Part shown: in pieces, positions 32,887 to 41,851 of the stretch | Numbering within the stretch: the first letter of the stretch is position 1 | Layout of the letters: each line of letters starts with the position of its first letter | DNA from: Dimorphilus gyrociliatus | Lineage: Eukaryota > Annelida > Polychaeta > Dinophilidae | DNA: 64,000 nt | Reading direction: 5' to 3' | Assembly (NCBI GenBank): GCA_904063045.1 | Contig: CAJFCJ010000053.1 | Location: 30,885-94,884 of the forward strand | Translations under genes and position numbers: made by a program | Notes under the pieces: generated by a model | What the model saw: the letters and a program-made list of their open reading frames with translations, nothing else | The model's database searches: none | Told to the model about the DNA's origin: nothing

Positions 32887-33199
32887 AGTAGGTAGGAAAA
32901 AAATTTAAGAAAAAAATTTTTTGAAAATTTTTTGAAAAAATTTTTTCTGTTGGAAATTGTTTTAAATGTCGATTTTGGTGTATTTTTTCTTTGACTGCTT
33001 CCCAAAATCAACTGGGACTCTTGAAATGTGAGAATCCTGTTTCTCTTTTTTGATTTAGTCAAAAAAAAACCCTTTGCAAAACACAAAAGAAAAAATAGAC
33101 CTGAGGAACCTAATAGCTTGAGATTTATTATTAAACAAATGTTTTCACCAGAAATTTTCTTGAAAGTTGATATTTTTGAAAAACAAACAAGAGTGGTAA

Positions 33200-33821
33200 T
33201 GTACTGCTCTTGCTGGCAAAATCTATGCGTTTGCAAGTTATAACAATACTGGTTCTACTCGAACCTTTAAACAAATGTTTAAATTAAAATGGTTTATTCG
33301 CAATAATAATACTTAAGCAAGTAACAATATGAGAGTTCGATAGCAGAGTAGATAGTTTGTAATAGCAGGTTGCCAAATTACCAAACTGTCTTCCAATGTT
33401 GAGGAGTAGATGGATGGTTCCAGTGGAGGTTGTTTCCAGATGATTTTCCCAGGTCCTTGGGTCCAGATGGAAGCTGCATGCCAAATGAGAATAATGAGGA
33501 TTTATATACTTTGAGGTTTGTCTCTGACATCCAATCATCACTTTACAGTTGCCGAAATGTGTAGTTCATATTTATCTTTAGTAACAGGATGTTACAAGGT
33601 TACAAGGTTCAACATTTAACTTGGCCACACCCTAGGCAAGTTAATTAAATTATAACTTGGCCAAACCTTTATTGGTAATTAAAGATGACCTTCAAGCTGA
33701 CTAATCAGACTTATGTTTGGCCAATGTTATAGCATTTTCTTGCGTAGGTTTTAAGATGTACATGTATATGTTGCATAAAATAATAGAGTTCAAGCATGTA
33801 AAATATAACCAAAGTTGTACA
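33200..33821 (-). repeat. 3' LTR of gypsy element
   Basis: 622 bp, TGTACA...TGTACA type ends. On the minus strand a TATATAAA box lies at 33508-33501 and AATAAA at 33298-33293. It shows the uninterrupted site (GAGAGTTCGATAG) into which a solo LTR inserted in the other LTR. Confidence 0.9.
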
Positions 33822-33838
33822 ACTTCCCCCTTCTTTGT
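33822..33838 (-). promoter_or_regulatory. Polypurine tract
   Basis: Minus strand reads AAGAAGGGGGAAGT directly before the LTR start TGTACAAC, the normal place for plus-strand priming. Confidence 0.8.
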
Positions 33839-33932
33839 GAAGATGAGTCCCTTCATCTTGATTTAATGAGAATTACAGGTGGTTGTTCTTCTTCATTAGT
33901 TTGATGTTGACTAAAGCTACAACTTTGTTTCA

Positions 33933-35974
33933 TTAGTTTTGGGTTTTCAGGAGAGTTATCTGTGCTCTCACTTGGGTAGCAATTTCTTCTCTTTGTTTTC
34001 TTCTTCCAATAATATAGTTGAAAATGATGATACATACCATTGACACTACAATACTCAAACAAATATTTCGTATGATAACATAAAGTGTTTTCCCAGGTTT
34101 ATAGTACCAACTATGGAAAAACTTTTTAATTCCAGATAAATTGGGTACAATGCCATTTTTCTCTGCAACAGTGACCATGTTATCATACCTTGCCTGCTTC
34201 TGTTCCAGTGAACTGATAACTTGCTTAATTTTTGAGTGCTGGTATGCAATATCCTTCTTTACCCCATGGTGGAGTAGATCAGCTAATCTGGCAATTTCAA
34301 TTTTTGGTTCAGAAAGGTGATTGTGGATATGTAACTGCATGGATTTTGCAGACACAGTGTGAAATCTGCATCCTCTTTCTGAATAATACACATACGTTTT
34401 GTCTTTCATTGGTTGGTTTCTTATAGGATTTAATGGGTTGTGAGTTGTTTTGTAGAATAACTTGTTAGACTTACACTCATTATAGGTAATCTCTTCAGGA
34501 TTGACTTGCTGTAAAACATGAGTAACTGGTTCTACTTGGAAAAGCAGGTTGTTCATGGTGACAAGTAAAAATTGAGAACATTTGTTATTCTTTTTTATCA
34601 TGCTTAAGTCACAAACTACTTCTGTTGAGGCTATTGGTGAACATTGTTTAATTATAGCTAATTCTCCCATCTGACTACTGTGCATTCCCAACTCATTTGT
34701 TAACACTGTGGTCAATTGAGGATCCAAATTTGCTAGTAATGCCATCATTCTGCTTCTTTGAACAAATTGATTGCAGAGAAGACTTGACAGCTGTTGGGTA
34801 AACTTTTTTAAATTCTTAAAATTTGAATCAATACCATGTAGTAAGGTAGATGTTTGGGCAGCTTCTCTCATTTCCAATGGGAATTTGTGGTATGGGTTTT
34901 TACTTATCTTATGTTTCAGTTTTGCTTCCTTCTTCATCTGCTTTTTAGCCATTCTCATGTGTAGAGTAAAATAAATTCCTTCATAGGTAATCTTAAATTC
35001 TCTGGCTGGTGGTCCTTTATACCATATGCCCAATGTTGGTAATACCTTCTTTTTGATTCTTTTCTCACTGTATACATATTTTGAAATCGTGACAGATTGT
35101 CTTGTTGCCCTTGTCCAATTGACTGCTTGCAGCATTTCTTGGATATAATAGTTATCCAGCTCCCAGTAAGATGGACTAATGGGTTGTTGTAGATGATATA
35201 TCACAACTTCCTTGAGTGTGCCTTTATTTCTCATTAGTTTATACTTTGTGTTTGTTTCTCTGTACCATTGGTTAAGACTTGGTAAGGGGTTGTTTCGCTT
35301 GTATAGTATAATTTGTTCTTTAACTTTATTGGGATAGTTTAATAGTCGTTTTTCTTCATTTTTGCCAATCTTCTGATATTGTAGCAAATTGTATAGGTGT
35401 TCCTTGCTTGTTTCCTGTATTAAACTCTGTTCCTCCAGTGGTACTAGTACTTTTGTTCCAGGACCACCAATTCCATCAATAAACTTATCTTGATAAGGAT
35501 GTCCAGAATAGAATACCCTGGACAAGAATAGTGACCAGCAAATTTGATACAACTAATTCTGTTGCTAATTTTTATCCATGGTGATTGTTGCCCAAGTGTG
35601 TAATTATTCTTGAGGTTCCTAAAGACAATAATTGCCTCTCTGTTTCACAATAGGACTGCCCTGGTAAACAATCTTCCAGGTAGTCCAGATTAGTTGTAAT
35701 TTTCATATTAGGAGGTTGCCAATATGCTTTGCCAAACTGGATAATTGTGGTGTATTCCAGCACCTTGGTATTGTTGGCCATGTGTAGGCAGCAGGAAACT
35801 GATCTTGGTGGATCCAAGTGTTTTTTTCACCATTAAAGGTTTTCCTTGAAAAGATCGTTTGTCTTTTATCATCTGTCTGCATTGATCATGAGTTACTTTG
35901 ATAACTGAGTTAACAATCCTCCTCTTCTTTGCTCCAAAGAAATAGTAAGTGTAAAAATTAGTTCTTAGATACAC
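33933..35974 (-). pseudogene. Frameshifted env-like glycoprotein, C-terminal parts
   Basis: Continuation of the envelope that starts in ORF3. The frame breaks after 35983; pieces lie at 35974-35708 (FYTYYFFG block), 35817-35572 (TTIIQFGKAYW block) and 35552-33933 (539 codons). The last piece has GGPGTKVLVP near its start, scattered cysteines, and a membrane helix (about 34080-34020) followed by a short basic tail. The blocks match the env relic at 14835-17295 in order. No complete glycoprotein can be made from this copy. The env subfamily was not identified. Confidence 0.75.
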
Positions 35975-35982
35975 TTGACATT

Positions 35983-37242
35983 TTACTGCTCTTGTTTCAA
36001 TTTCTTCAAGTTCAATTCATAGATATCAGCTGTAATTGTCTTGGTTTCTTGTGATTCTATATTACAAGTTGGCTCATCTGCTAGATCAAATGCCTGGCTT
36101 GGTAGTTGGTTAGAACAAAAGTATAACGGTGGTTTAAATGTTAAGGTAATGTTTGCACTTGTAACATGGGCACCTTGGTAGGATGGTTTTGGGACTGTTA
36201 TTGAGTGGATGCATGCAGCACAGATCACCATTACAGTCATCACTAGTGNTTCATGTTTAGCTCTTCCTGTGTTGGCTATAGTTGAATGGTTGAAAGTTTT
36301 GTGTTGTTGTTCCACTCTGATAGTTATTCCATCTTCTAACTCTATATATTGTGGTTCCACTTCTTGTTGGGAATCTAATTGTTCAGAGATGATTTTAGTC
36401 TCATCTAAAAATATGACTGACTCATTGTCTGTGTCACTTGTATTTTCTTTCTCATCTTGGGATGAATCTACCACTATGAGGGACTCATTATCCGAATGGG
36501 TTATGTCAATAATTTCACCTTCAATAATTATTGACTCATTATCCGAATGGGTTATATCAATAATTTCGCTTTCAATAATTATTGACTCATCGTCTGAACT
36601 AGATATTTCATCTTCTCTATCAGAGATAATGTTTGCCTCTGAATCTGTATTTTGATCCAGTTCATTATTTGTTTCTGTGTCATCACTTTCAGATGAGCTT
36701 GAAGGTTCATTGAGACTGTAATTACTGTCTGTTTTGAAAGTATTGCTTGTGTCATAACCAGTATCAGAATTAGTAACTTCCATCTCTGAGTCATCACTAT
36801 CTGAACTTTCTGATGAAGAGTCATGCTGTCCCATCATGGCTATAGTGACTTTGTTTAGTTGAGGTTGCCTTATTCTTTCAGCCAGGTTCCCTTTCCTTCT
36901 ATCAAATTTGAGAGAACACTGTTTAGCTTCAAAATTGAGGTTTGCTCCCACAGTTTGTAGGAAATCACAACCAAGTATTATTGCTATGTCTAGGTTTTCC
37001 ATAACTATAAATTCTTGTTCCATACTTTCTCCAGCAAATTGGATATTCAGCTTTACGCTTCCTTTTTGCTTTAAAGCTTTCCCATCAGCTGAAGTTATAA
37101 TTGGTAATCCAATTGTTTCTTTATCCATAATTGTAACATCCATTAACTTGATTTCTTTTTCAGTAATAAAGGATCTCAATGCTCCTGTGTCACACAGGGC
37201 AATGACTTCTTGCCTTTTTGATTCTTCAAACGGAATTGGAAG
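35983..37242 (-). CDS. ORF3: second retropepsin-like domain, linker, env start
   Basis: The minus-strand frame is open from 37242 to 35983 and overlaps the integrase ORF end by 67 nt in the -1 frame. At 37191-37180 it reads DTGA followed by RSFI, then a long beta-rich region ending IILGCDFLQ..GANLNF, the same pattern as the normal protease in pol (DSGSDRSFI and IIGCDFLQ..GATLDF). After about 120 residues comes a Ser/Asp/Glu-rich linker with repeated DITHSDNES, then a hydrophobic leader (near 36240-36200) and the start of the env ectodomain. The ambiguous base 36249 falls in the leader. No ATG precedes the DTGA, so translation probably needs a frameshift or splicing. A protease domain downstream of integrase is unusual. 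Confidence 0.7.
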   Translation of the reverse strand, partial: LPIPFEESKRQEVIALCDTGALRSFITEKEIKLMDVTIMDKETIGLPIITSADGKALKQKGSVKLNIQFAGESMEQEFIVMENLDIAIILGCDFLQTVGANLNFEAKQCSLKFDRRKGNLAERIRQPQLNKVTIAMMGQHDSSSESSDSDDSEMEVTNSDTGYDTSNTFKTDSNYSLNEPSSSSESDDTETNNELDQNTDSEANIISDREDEISSSDDESIIIESEIIDITHSDNESIIIEGEIIDITHSDNESLIVVDSSQDEKENTSDTDNESVIFLDETKIISEQLDSQQEVEPQYIELEDGITIRVEQQHKTFNHSTIANTGRAKHEXLVMTVMVICAACIHSITVPKPSYQGAHVTSANITLTFKPPLYFCSNQLPSQAFDLADEPTCNIESQETKTITADIYELNLKKLKQEQ

Positions 37243-38663
37243 TCATTTCTTCCTTCTACCTGAGAAAGATATTGGAGGTGTGTTATTTCCTTCTCCACAA
37301 GGTGAAAGATTGTTGTTGCTTCTTTCCCTGTTTCCAACTTATTAGATTCATTGGCTAGTCTTAATCTGCTACCATGTACCAACTTGCATGTATTATCATC
37401 CATTTGTATTTCATATATCCACTTTTGATGATTGACTTTTGTTATTCGGTATGGGCCTAACCATTTTAAAGAAGGGATTTTTGTTATTGCAATTCTTGCA
37501 GCATCATTTCTTAAGAATACTTCATCATCAACCTCAAAATATTTTGGAAGATTGAGATTTCTATTCTTTCTTTCCCTATATTGTTCTTTTGCCATGATGG
37601 ATTTACAGAAGGCTGTAGCTCTTAACTGTACTAATTGCTGCTGATGATTGAATACAAATAGTACATTTGTTTCAGGAGAGGTAGTATGCATTGTTACATC
37701 AATCAGTGTTCTTGTGCTGGTGCCAAAAAGAAGTTCCTGGGGTGGTAGTCTTGTACTTCCTACAGGTGATTGATTCAAAAATGCTTGAATCAAGGGTAGG
37801 TTTGCAACCCAGTTATGCTGATTTTCTTCCACCACTAATTTATTGATTTCCTTCCTCACTTCTCTATTTCTTCGTTCAACTAGTCCATTGCTCTGGCTTC
37901 TATAAGCTGTTGTTTGGATTTTCTCAATACCTAATACCTTCATAAACTCTTTAAAAGCTTTACCAACAAAGTTTCTTCCTTGATCTGTCAACATTTGTTT
38001 TGGAATTCCAAAAATGGGAAAAAATCTGTTGAAAAGAAGGTTTGCAATTTCTTTACTGGTTTGCTGTTTGAGTGCATATAAAACTGTGTATCTACTGAAA
38101 TGATCCACTATCACAAGTATGAATCTGTATGACTTAACCATGGGTAAGGGTCCCATTATATCCATGGCTACCAACTCCATTGGTGATGCAGGGTGAAAGG
38201 TTTCTACCAAAGGGTATACTCTACTCCTACCATTCATTTGTTCACACAAAGTGCAATCCTTTATTGAATTCTCAATCATAATCTTTAATTTTGGGTGCCA
38301 AAAGGTCTTTGTAATTATTTGTAATGTCATTCTGGGTCCATGGTGATTGTGAATTTTATTTTTATGGAATTTAGGGAGCAGAGTTAGCATCAAATGGTCA
38401 GGTAAAACCAGAATGTTTCTTTCTTCAAGGATAATCCAGATCATTTCCTTGTGAACAAACATCTCCATTATGAAAGGTGTAAAAGTTCCAAAATAAGGAA
38501 TAGGTAGCTGACCATCCAATGTTAAATATTCTTTAATTGATTTTAAATTCACATCTTTTTCTTGCTCTGACTGTAAGTCAACAGAAGACAAATCAATTTT
38601 CTCTTCACTGTTATCACTGGTAGCTACAAAAGTTAACTCTGGTGTATGTTCATACTGTTCCAT
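37176..38663 (-). CDS. Integrase ORF of gypsy element
   Basis: 495 codons from ATG 38663. An HHCC-type zinc-binding region (HNHHG, then CTLCEQM) precedes the DDE core: Asp in AMDIMGPL, Asp in LTDQGRNF, Glu in NGLVERRNRE. A GPY/F module (LKWLGPYRI, then GSRLRLANE) follows. It lies -1 relative to the preceding pol ORF with 31 nt overlap and probably continues the polyprotein by frameshifting at 38669-38663. It inserts the element's cDNA into host DNA. No internal stop. Confidence 0.9.
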   Translation of the reverse strand: MEQYEHTPELTFVATSDNSEEKIDLSSVDLQSEQEKDVNLKSIKEYLTLDGQLPIPYFGTFTPFIMEMFVHKEMIWIILEERNILVLPDHLMLTLLPKFHKNKIHNHHGPRMTLQIITKTFWHPKLKIMIENSIKDCTLCEQMNGRSRVYPLVETFHPASPMELVAMDIMGPLPMVKSYRFILVIVDHFSRYTVLYALKQQTSKEIANLLFNRFFPIFGIPKQMLTDQGRNFVGKAFKEFMKVLGIEKIQTTAYRSQSNGLVERRNREVRKEINKLVVEENQHNWVANLPLIQAFLNQSPVGSTRLPPQELLFGTSTRTLIDVTMHTTSPETNVLFVFNHQQQLVQLRATAFCKSIMAKEQYRERKNRNLNLPKYFEVDDEVFLRNDAARIAITKIPSLKWLGPYRITKVNHQKWIYEIQMDDNTCKLVHGSRLRLANESNKLETGKEATTIFHLVEKEITHLQYLSQVEGRNDFQFRLKNQKGKKSLPCVTQEH

Positions 38664-41600
38664 TTTAACTGAAATAGAGGGAGAATTCTCCTTTTTGATC
38701 TTCCATGAATTAGCTCTTCAAATGTTACTTTCCTTGGGGGTGTATATTCTTCTAATCTTGTTAATGCATCTGCTCTATTTTTTCGTCCTGTCACATAGTT
38801 AATTGTAAATTTTAAATCCATTAAAGCCATGACCCATTTTGCTGTGCTGACATTCAATTTGTTTTGCTTAAATGTTTGTACTAGACTCTGATGGTCAGTA
38901 TATAAAAAGAATGGCTTGTCTTGAAGGTAATGTAAAAATTTCTTTACAACCCAGTAAACACCAAATGCTTCCTTTTGATAGGCTGCATATTTCATTTGAT
39001 TATTGTTGAATTGTTTTGAAGCATAGGCAATGGGTTTCATTGTTTTCTTCCCATTCTCATCTACATAAACTTGTTCAAGAACTCCTCCTACAGCTACATT
39101 CGATGCATCTGTTGTTAAGTGAAAATCTTTAGCAAAATCAGGTAGTTGTAATACAGGAGGGTTAACTACTGCATCTCTCAACTTGAAAAATGATTGCTTG
39201 GCTTCCTCAGTCCATTGCAATTTATCCTTTTTCCCATGTAGTTTCATTAACATATACAGAGGTTTAGCTACTCTTGCAAAATCTTGTATAAATTTTCTGT
39301 AATAGCCACAAAATGCAACAAAGCTTAGTAGTGAATTTGCAAACACTGGTGGCTGTAAATTATATAATTTATCTGTCTTGGACTTATCTGTTTCAATCCC
39401 CTTTTCTGATACAATGTGTCCCAAGAATTGAACTTGTTCTTTCAAAAACACACATTTACTTAGTTTAATCTTAAAATTGTACTTTTGAATCTGTTGAAGA
39501 ATGGTCTCCAATGCTTCCCAATGTTGGTCCAGCGACTTGGTAAATATTATTATGTCATCAAGGTAGTTTAGGCACAAATGCTTTACATCCTTTAGCACAA
39601 ATGAATTCATTACATAACTAAAATGAGGAGGGGCATTTGTTAATCCAAAAGGCATCTTAATAAATTCAAACAAGCCAAAAGGTGTAAAAAATGCTGTTTT
39701 AGACCTATCTTCTTTCTTGATGTTAATGTGGTGGTATGCACTTGTCAAATCCATTGTAGAAAAGAATTTATTTCCTCCTCCCAAATGGTCAAAAAGATCA
39801 TCTTGATTTGGCAGTGGATACTTGTTTTTAACTGTCATTTTGTTTAGTTTTCTATAATCTACACACATTTGTAGACTACCCTCCTTCTTTCTTACAAAAA
39901 CAATTGGTGAAGCCCAATTGCTTTTGCTTGGTTGAATAACTTTGCTTTTCACCAATTCAGCTATCTGTTGCTTACATTCTTCTTGTTTTGGAGGAGACAT
40001 TCTATATGGCCTTTGTCTATATGGTGTTGAACCTGGTTCAAGAGTAATTTCCAAGGGTGGTACCTCTGGATTGCCAATATCAAATCTGTCTTCTGCAATA
40101 GTTTCTTTATATTTCGCCAGAATTTGGGTAACTTTGTCCTTCATCTCAGCATTTTCTTGTTCAATTGTTGTCTGAAGGGTATGTATTTGACTCTCATTCT
40201 TTTTCATAATAAGAGGAACTGGGTAAAATCCTTTGAAAGATAAGTGTTGTGTTCCAATAGGGTAATTCTTTTCTGTACCTGGCTGGAGTATAATCTGTCT
40301 CTTGCCAAAGTCAAGGGTAGCTCCATTTTGTTGTAGAAAGTCACACCCAATAATACATTGTTGTGTAATGATTTTGTTGATCAGAAAGCGTTGTTTAATA
40401 ATCTTTCCATTAAAATAAAGTCTGAGAATGATTTCTCCACATATCTCTATGCTATTTCCTGAAGCATCTCTAGCATTTTTCACAGTTTGTTCTGGGAAGG
40501 ATGCTTTTCCCTGAACTTGTCTTAATACCTTTTTTGAAATGAAAGATCTGTCACTACCAGAGTCTATCAAGGCATCAAACTTAAAACCAGTATTAGTTTC
40601 AAATTGTCCAATAAATGTTGAAGCATTTCGCTCAGATTGTTTGCTTTGTAACAGCTGACAAGTGGATTTGTCACTATCTGAAAAACAGAGAATATCTTGA
40701 ACTTCATCATTTTCTGACATGCTTTCATTGTCTAATGTTTCTAATTTTTGTAGCTTAGGTTCCTCTTTCAGTATCATCTTTGCTGGTTGATTTTTCTTAT
40801 AATACCTATTTGTTGTAGTTGGTGCATACTTTTGGACTTTTTGGCTTGAAAACTTTTCTTTAGTAGCATTTTTGTTGTCAGGTACATGCTTTCTATTCCA
40901 AAAATTTGGGGTTTCTGTAGAAGCATCTTTTCTGATTACCTGGGTCTTTTTGGTCTCTTTTCTTTGTTGAGTTTCCAATTTTGACACCATTGTGATTGGT
41001 TTTCTTTGAGTTAGTTTTAATGAAGTTTCTGCTTGCTTAGCAGCCTCATATAGTTCTGCCAATGTTTGACATTTAGGATGTAAGGTGTACACTAAATGTA
41101 GAATATCCTGTTGTAATCCTCTTTGTAAAACTTCCATCAGTTTTATTTCTTTCATAGTTGCAAGCAATTGTGGTTCCATTGGTCTAGGTGGAGAAAACCT
41201 CTTTATCAATTTCTTTGCTCTATTAACAAACTGAACCACACTTTCGCCATTCATTTGCTTTAAGTTAAGCAATTTCTCTTGATACTCCAAAGGATCCAGA
41301 TCAAATTCGTCATGGAGGGCTTTCCATATTTCCTCCACAGTAGGCTCTCCATCCAGAGCCAACACCAAATCCTTTGTAGGACCAGTTAAATAATCTAAAA
41401 GATTTGCTTTCACAACATCTTCTCCTATCCAACCATAAGCATAACATGCCTGATTAAAGTCTTCTTTGAATTTTGAACACTCCTTGCTTCCATCATACAA
41501 CTTGAGAATAGTTCTTTGAGGGCAGTCCCAAGCAGCCCTTAATGCTTGAATTACTGTTGTGATATCAACATTTGGGTTCTGTGCTGGGTGATGTGTTCCA

Positions 41601-41695
41601 CCTCCATGATCTGTTGGAATTGTGATTCGATTTCTTTTCATTTCACTCACCAATCTATCATAGTCTTCAATTAGTCTTTGTTGCCTTTCTGACAT
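38633..41695 (-). CDS. Gag-protease-RT-RNase H ORF of gypsy element
   Basis: 1020 codons. Residues about 50-250 are gag-like (retrotransposon gag blocks ANLLDYLTG, EIWKALHDEF, YQEKLLNLKQ). The retropepsin DSG is at about 378. Reverse transcriptase covers about 540-760 (MDLTSAYHHI, KMPFGLTNAP, YLDD at about 711). RNase H follows (TTDAS at about 862, YTDHQSL) and the ORF ends in a linker. The upstream frame from MAEGENG (about 41790) is the same, interrupted only by one UAG at 41707-41705, so the original start was probably there. No zinc knuckle is seen in gag. Copying happens in cytoplasmic particles. Confidence 0.92.
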   Translation of the reverse strand: MSERQQRLIEDYDRLVSEMKRNRITIPTDHGGGTHHPAQNPNVDITTVIQALRAAWDCPQRTILKLYDGSKECSKFKEDFNQACYAYGWIGEDVVKANLLDYLTGPTKDLVLALDGEPTVEEIWKALHDEFDLDPLEYQEKLLNLKQMNGESVVQFVNRAKKLIKRFSPPRPMEPQLLATMKEIKLMEVLQRGLQQDILHLVYTLHPKCQTLAELYEAAKQAETSLKLTQRKPITMVSKLETQQRKETKKTQVIRKDASTETPNFWNRKHVPDNKNATKEKFSSQKVQKYAPTTTNRYYKKNQPAKMILKEEPKLQKLETLDNESMSENDEVQDILCFSDSDKSTCQLLQSKQSERNASTFIGQFETNTGFKFDALIDSGSDRSFISKKVLRQVQGKASFPEQTVKNARDASGNSIEICGEIILRLYFNGKIIKQRFLINKIITQQCIIGCDFLQQNGATLDFGKRQIILQPGTEKNYPIGTQHLSFKGFYPVPLIMKKNESQIHTLQTTIEQENAEMKDKVTQILAKYKETIAEDRFDIGNPEVPPLEITLEPGSTPYRQRPYRMSPPKQEECKQQIAELVKSKVIQPSKSNWASPIVFVRKKEGSLQMCVDYRKLNKMTVKNKYPLPNQDDLFDHLGGGNKFFSTMDLTSAYHHINIKKEDRSKTAFFTPFGLFEFIKMPFGLTNAPPHFSYVMNSFVLKDVKHLCLNYLDDIIIFTKSLDQHWEALETILQQIQKYNFKIKLSKCVFLKEQVQFLGHIVSEKGIETDKSKTDKLYNLQPPVFANSLLSFVAFCGYYRKFIQDFARVAKPLYMLMKLHGKKDKLQWTEEAKQSFFKLRDAVVNPPVLQLPDFAKDFHLTTDASNVAVGGVLEQVYVDENGKKTMKPIAYASKQFNNNQMKYAAYQKEAFGVYWVVKKFLHYLQDKPFFLYTDHQSLVQTFKQNKLNVSTAKWVMALMDLKFTINYVTGRKNRADALTRLEEYTPPRKVTFEELIHGRSKRRILPLFQLKWNSMNIHQS
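38663..38669 (-). promoter_or_regulatory. Possible -1 frameshift site G TTA AAA
   Basis: In the pol frame the codons are TTA AAA TGG; slipping back one base at G TTA AAA continues as ATG GAA CAG, the first codons of the integrase ORF. The heptamer resembles the arterivirus-type G UUA AAC but is not optimal. Reinitiation at the ATG is the alternative. Confidence 0.4.
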
Positions 41696-41704
41696 TCCTG
41701 CTGG

Positions 41705-41707
41705 CTA
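41705..41707 (-). other. UAG stop near gag start
   Basis: In-frame TAG between the MAEGENG leader and the long gag-pol frame. It is either a mutation or a readthrough codon. Confidence 0.6.
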
Positions 41708-41829
41708 AATTGTAATTGTTGGAGTTGCTGGGGTTGAAGGGTTAGAGTCTGTAACTGCCCCAGTGGCATTTCCATTTTCTCCTTCTGCCATATTTACTTT
41801 CTCAAAACTTTTGAATAAACCAAAGGAAT

Positions 41830-41847
41830 ATCCTGTCGACTGCTCCA
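41830..41847 (-). promoter_or_regulatory. tRNA primer-binding site
   Basis: TGGAGCAGTCGACAGGAT starts 4 nt after the 5' LTR and begins with TGG, complementary to a tRNA CCA end. I did not identify the tRNA. Confidence 0.65.
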
Positions 41848-41851
41848 AATT

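Larger units (their letters stand above)
30530..33080 (+). mobile_element. Non-coding element flanked by hammerhead repeats
   Basis: Direct repeats of about 300 bp (30530-30840 and 32780-33080) flank about 1.9 kb without a credible ORF. The stretches after the ribozymes (30640-30838, 32880-33078) are nearly identical. Both repeats carry a hammerhead-type motif. The layout matches retrozymes (non-autonomous elements with ribozyme-bearing LTRs), although the interior is longer than usual, and it also resembles tandem Penelope pseudo-LTRs. The interior has three copies of an inverted CCAATCCATTCATT/AATGAATGTTGG pair. Confidence 0.65.

Noticed and set aside
30583-33243. ORFs on both strands in the hammerhead-flanked element
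   Set aside because: They cover the ribozyme and the poly-T/poly-A stretch; the only shared peptide comes from the direct repeat.
36209-37345. Plus-strand ORFs opposite ORF3 and integrase
   Set aside because: Antisense to clear retroelement coding sequence.
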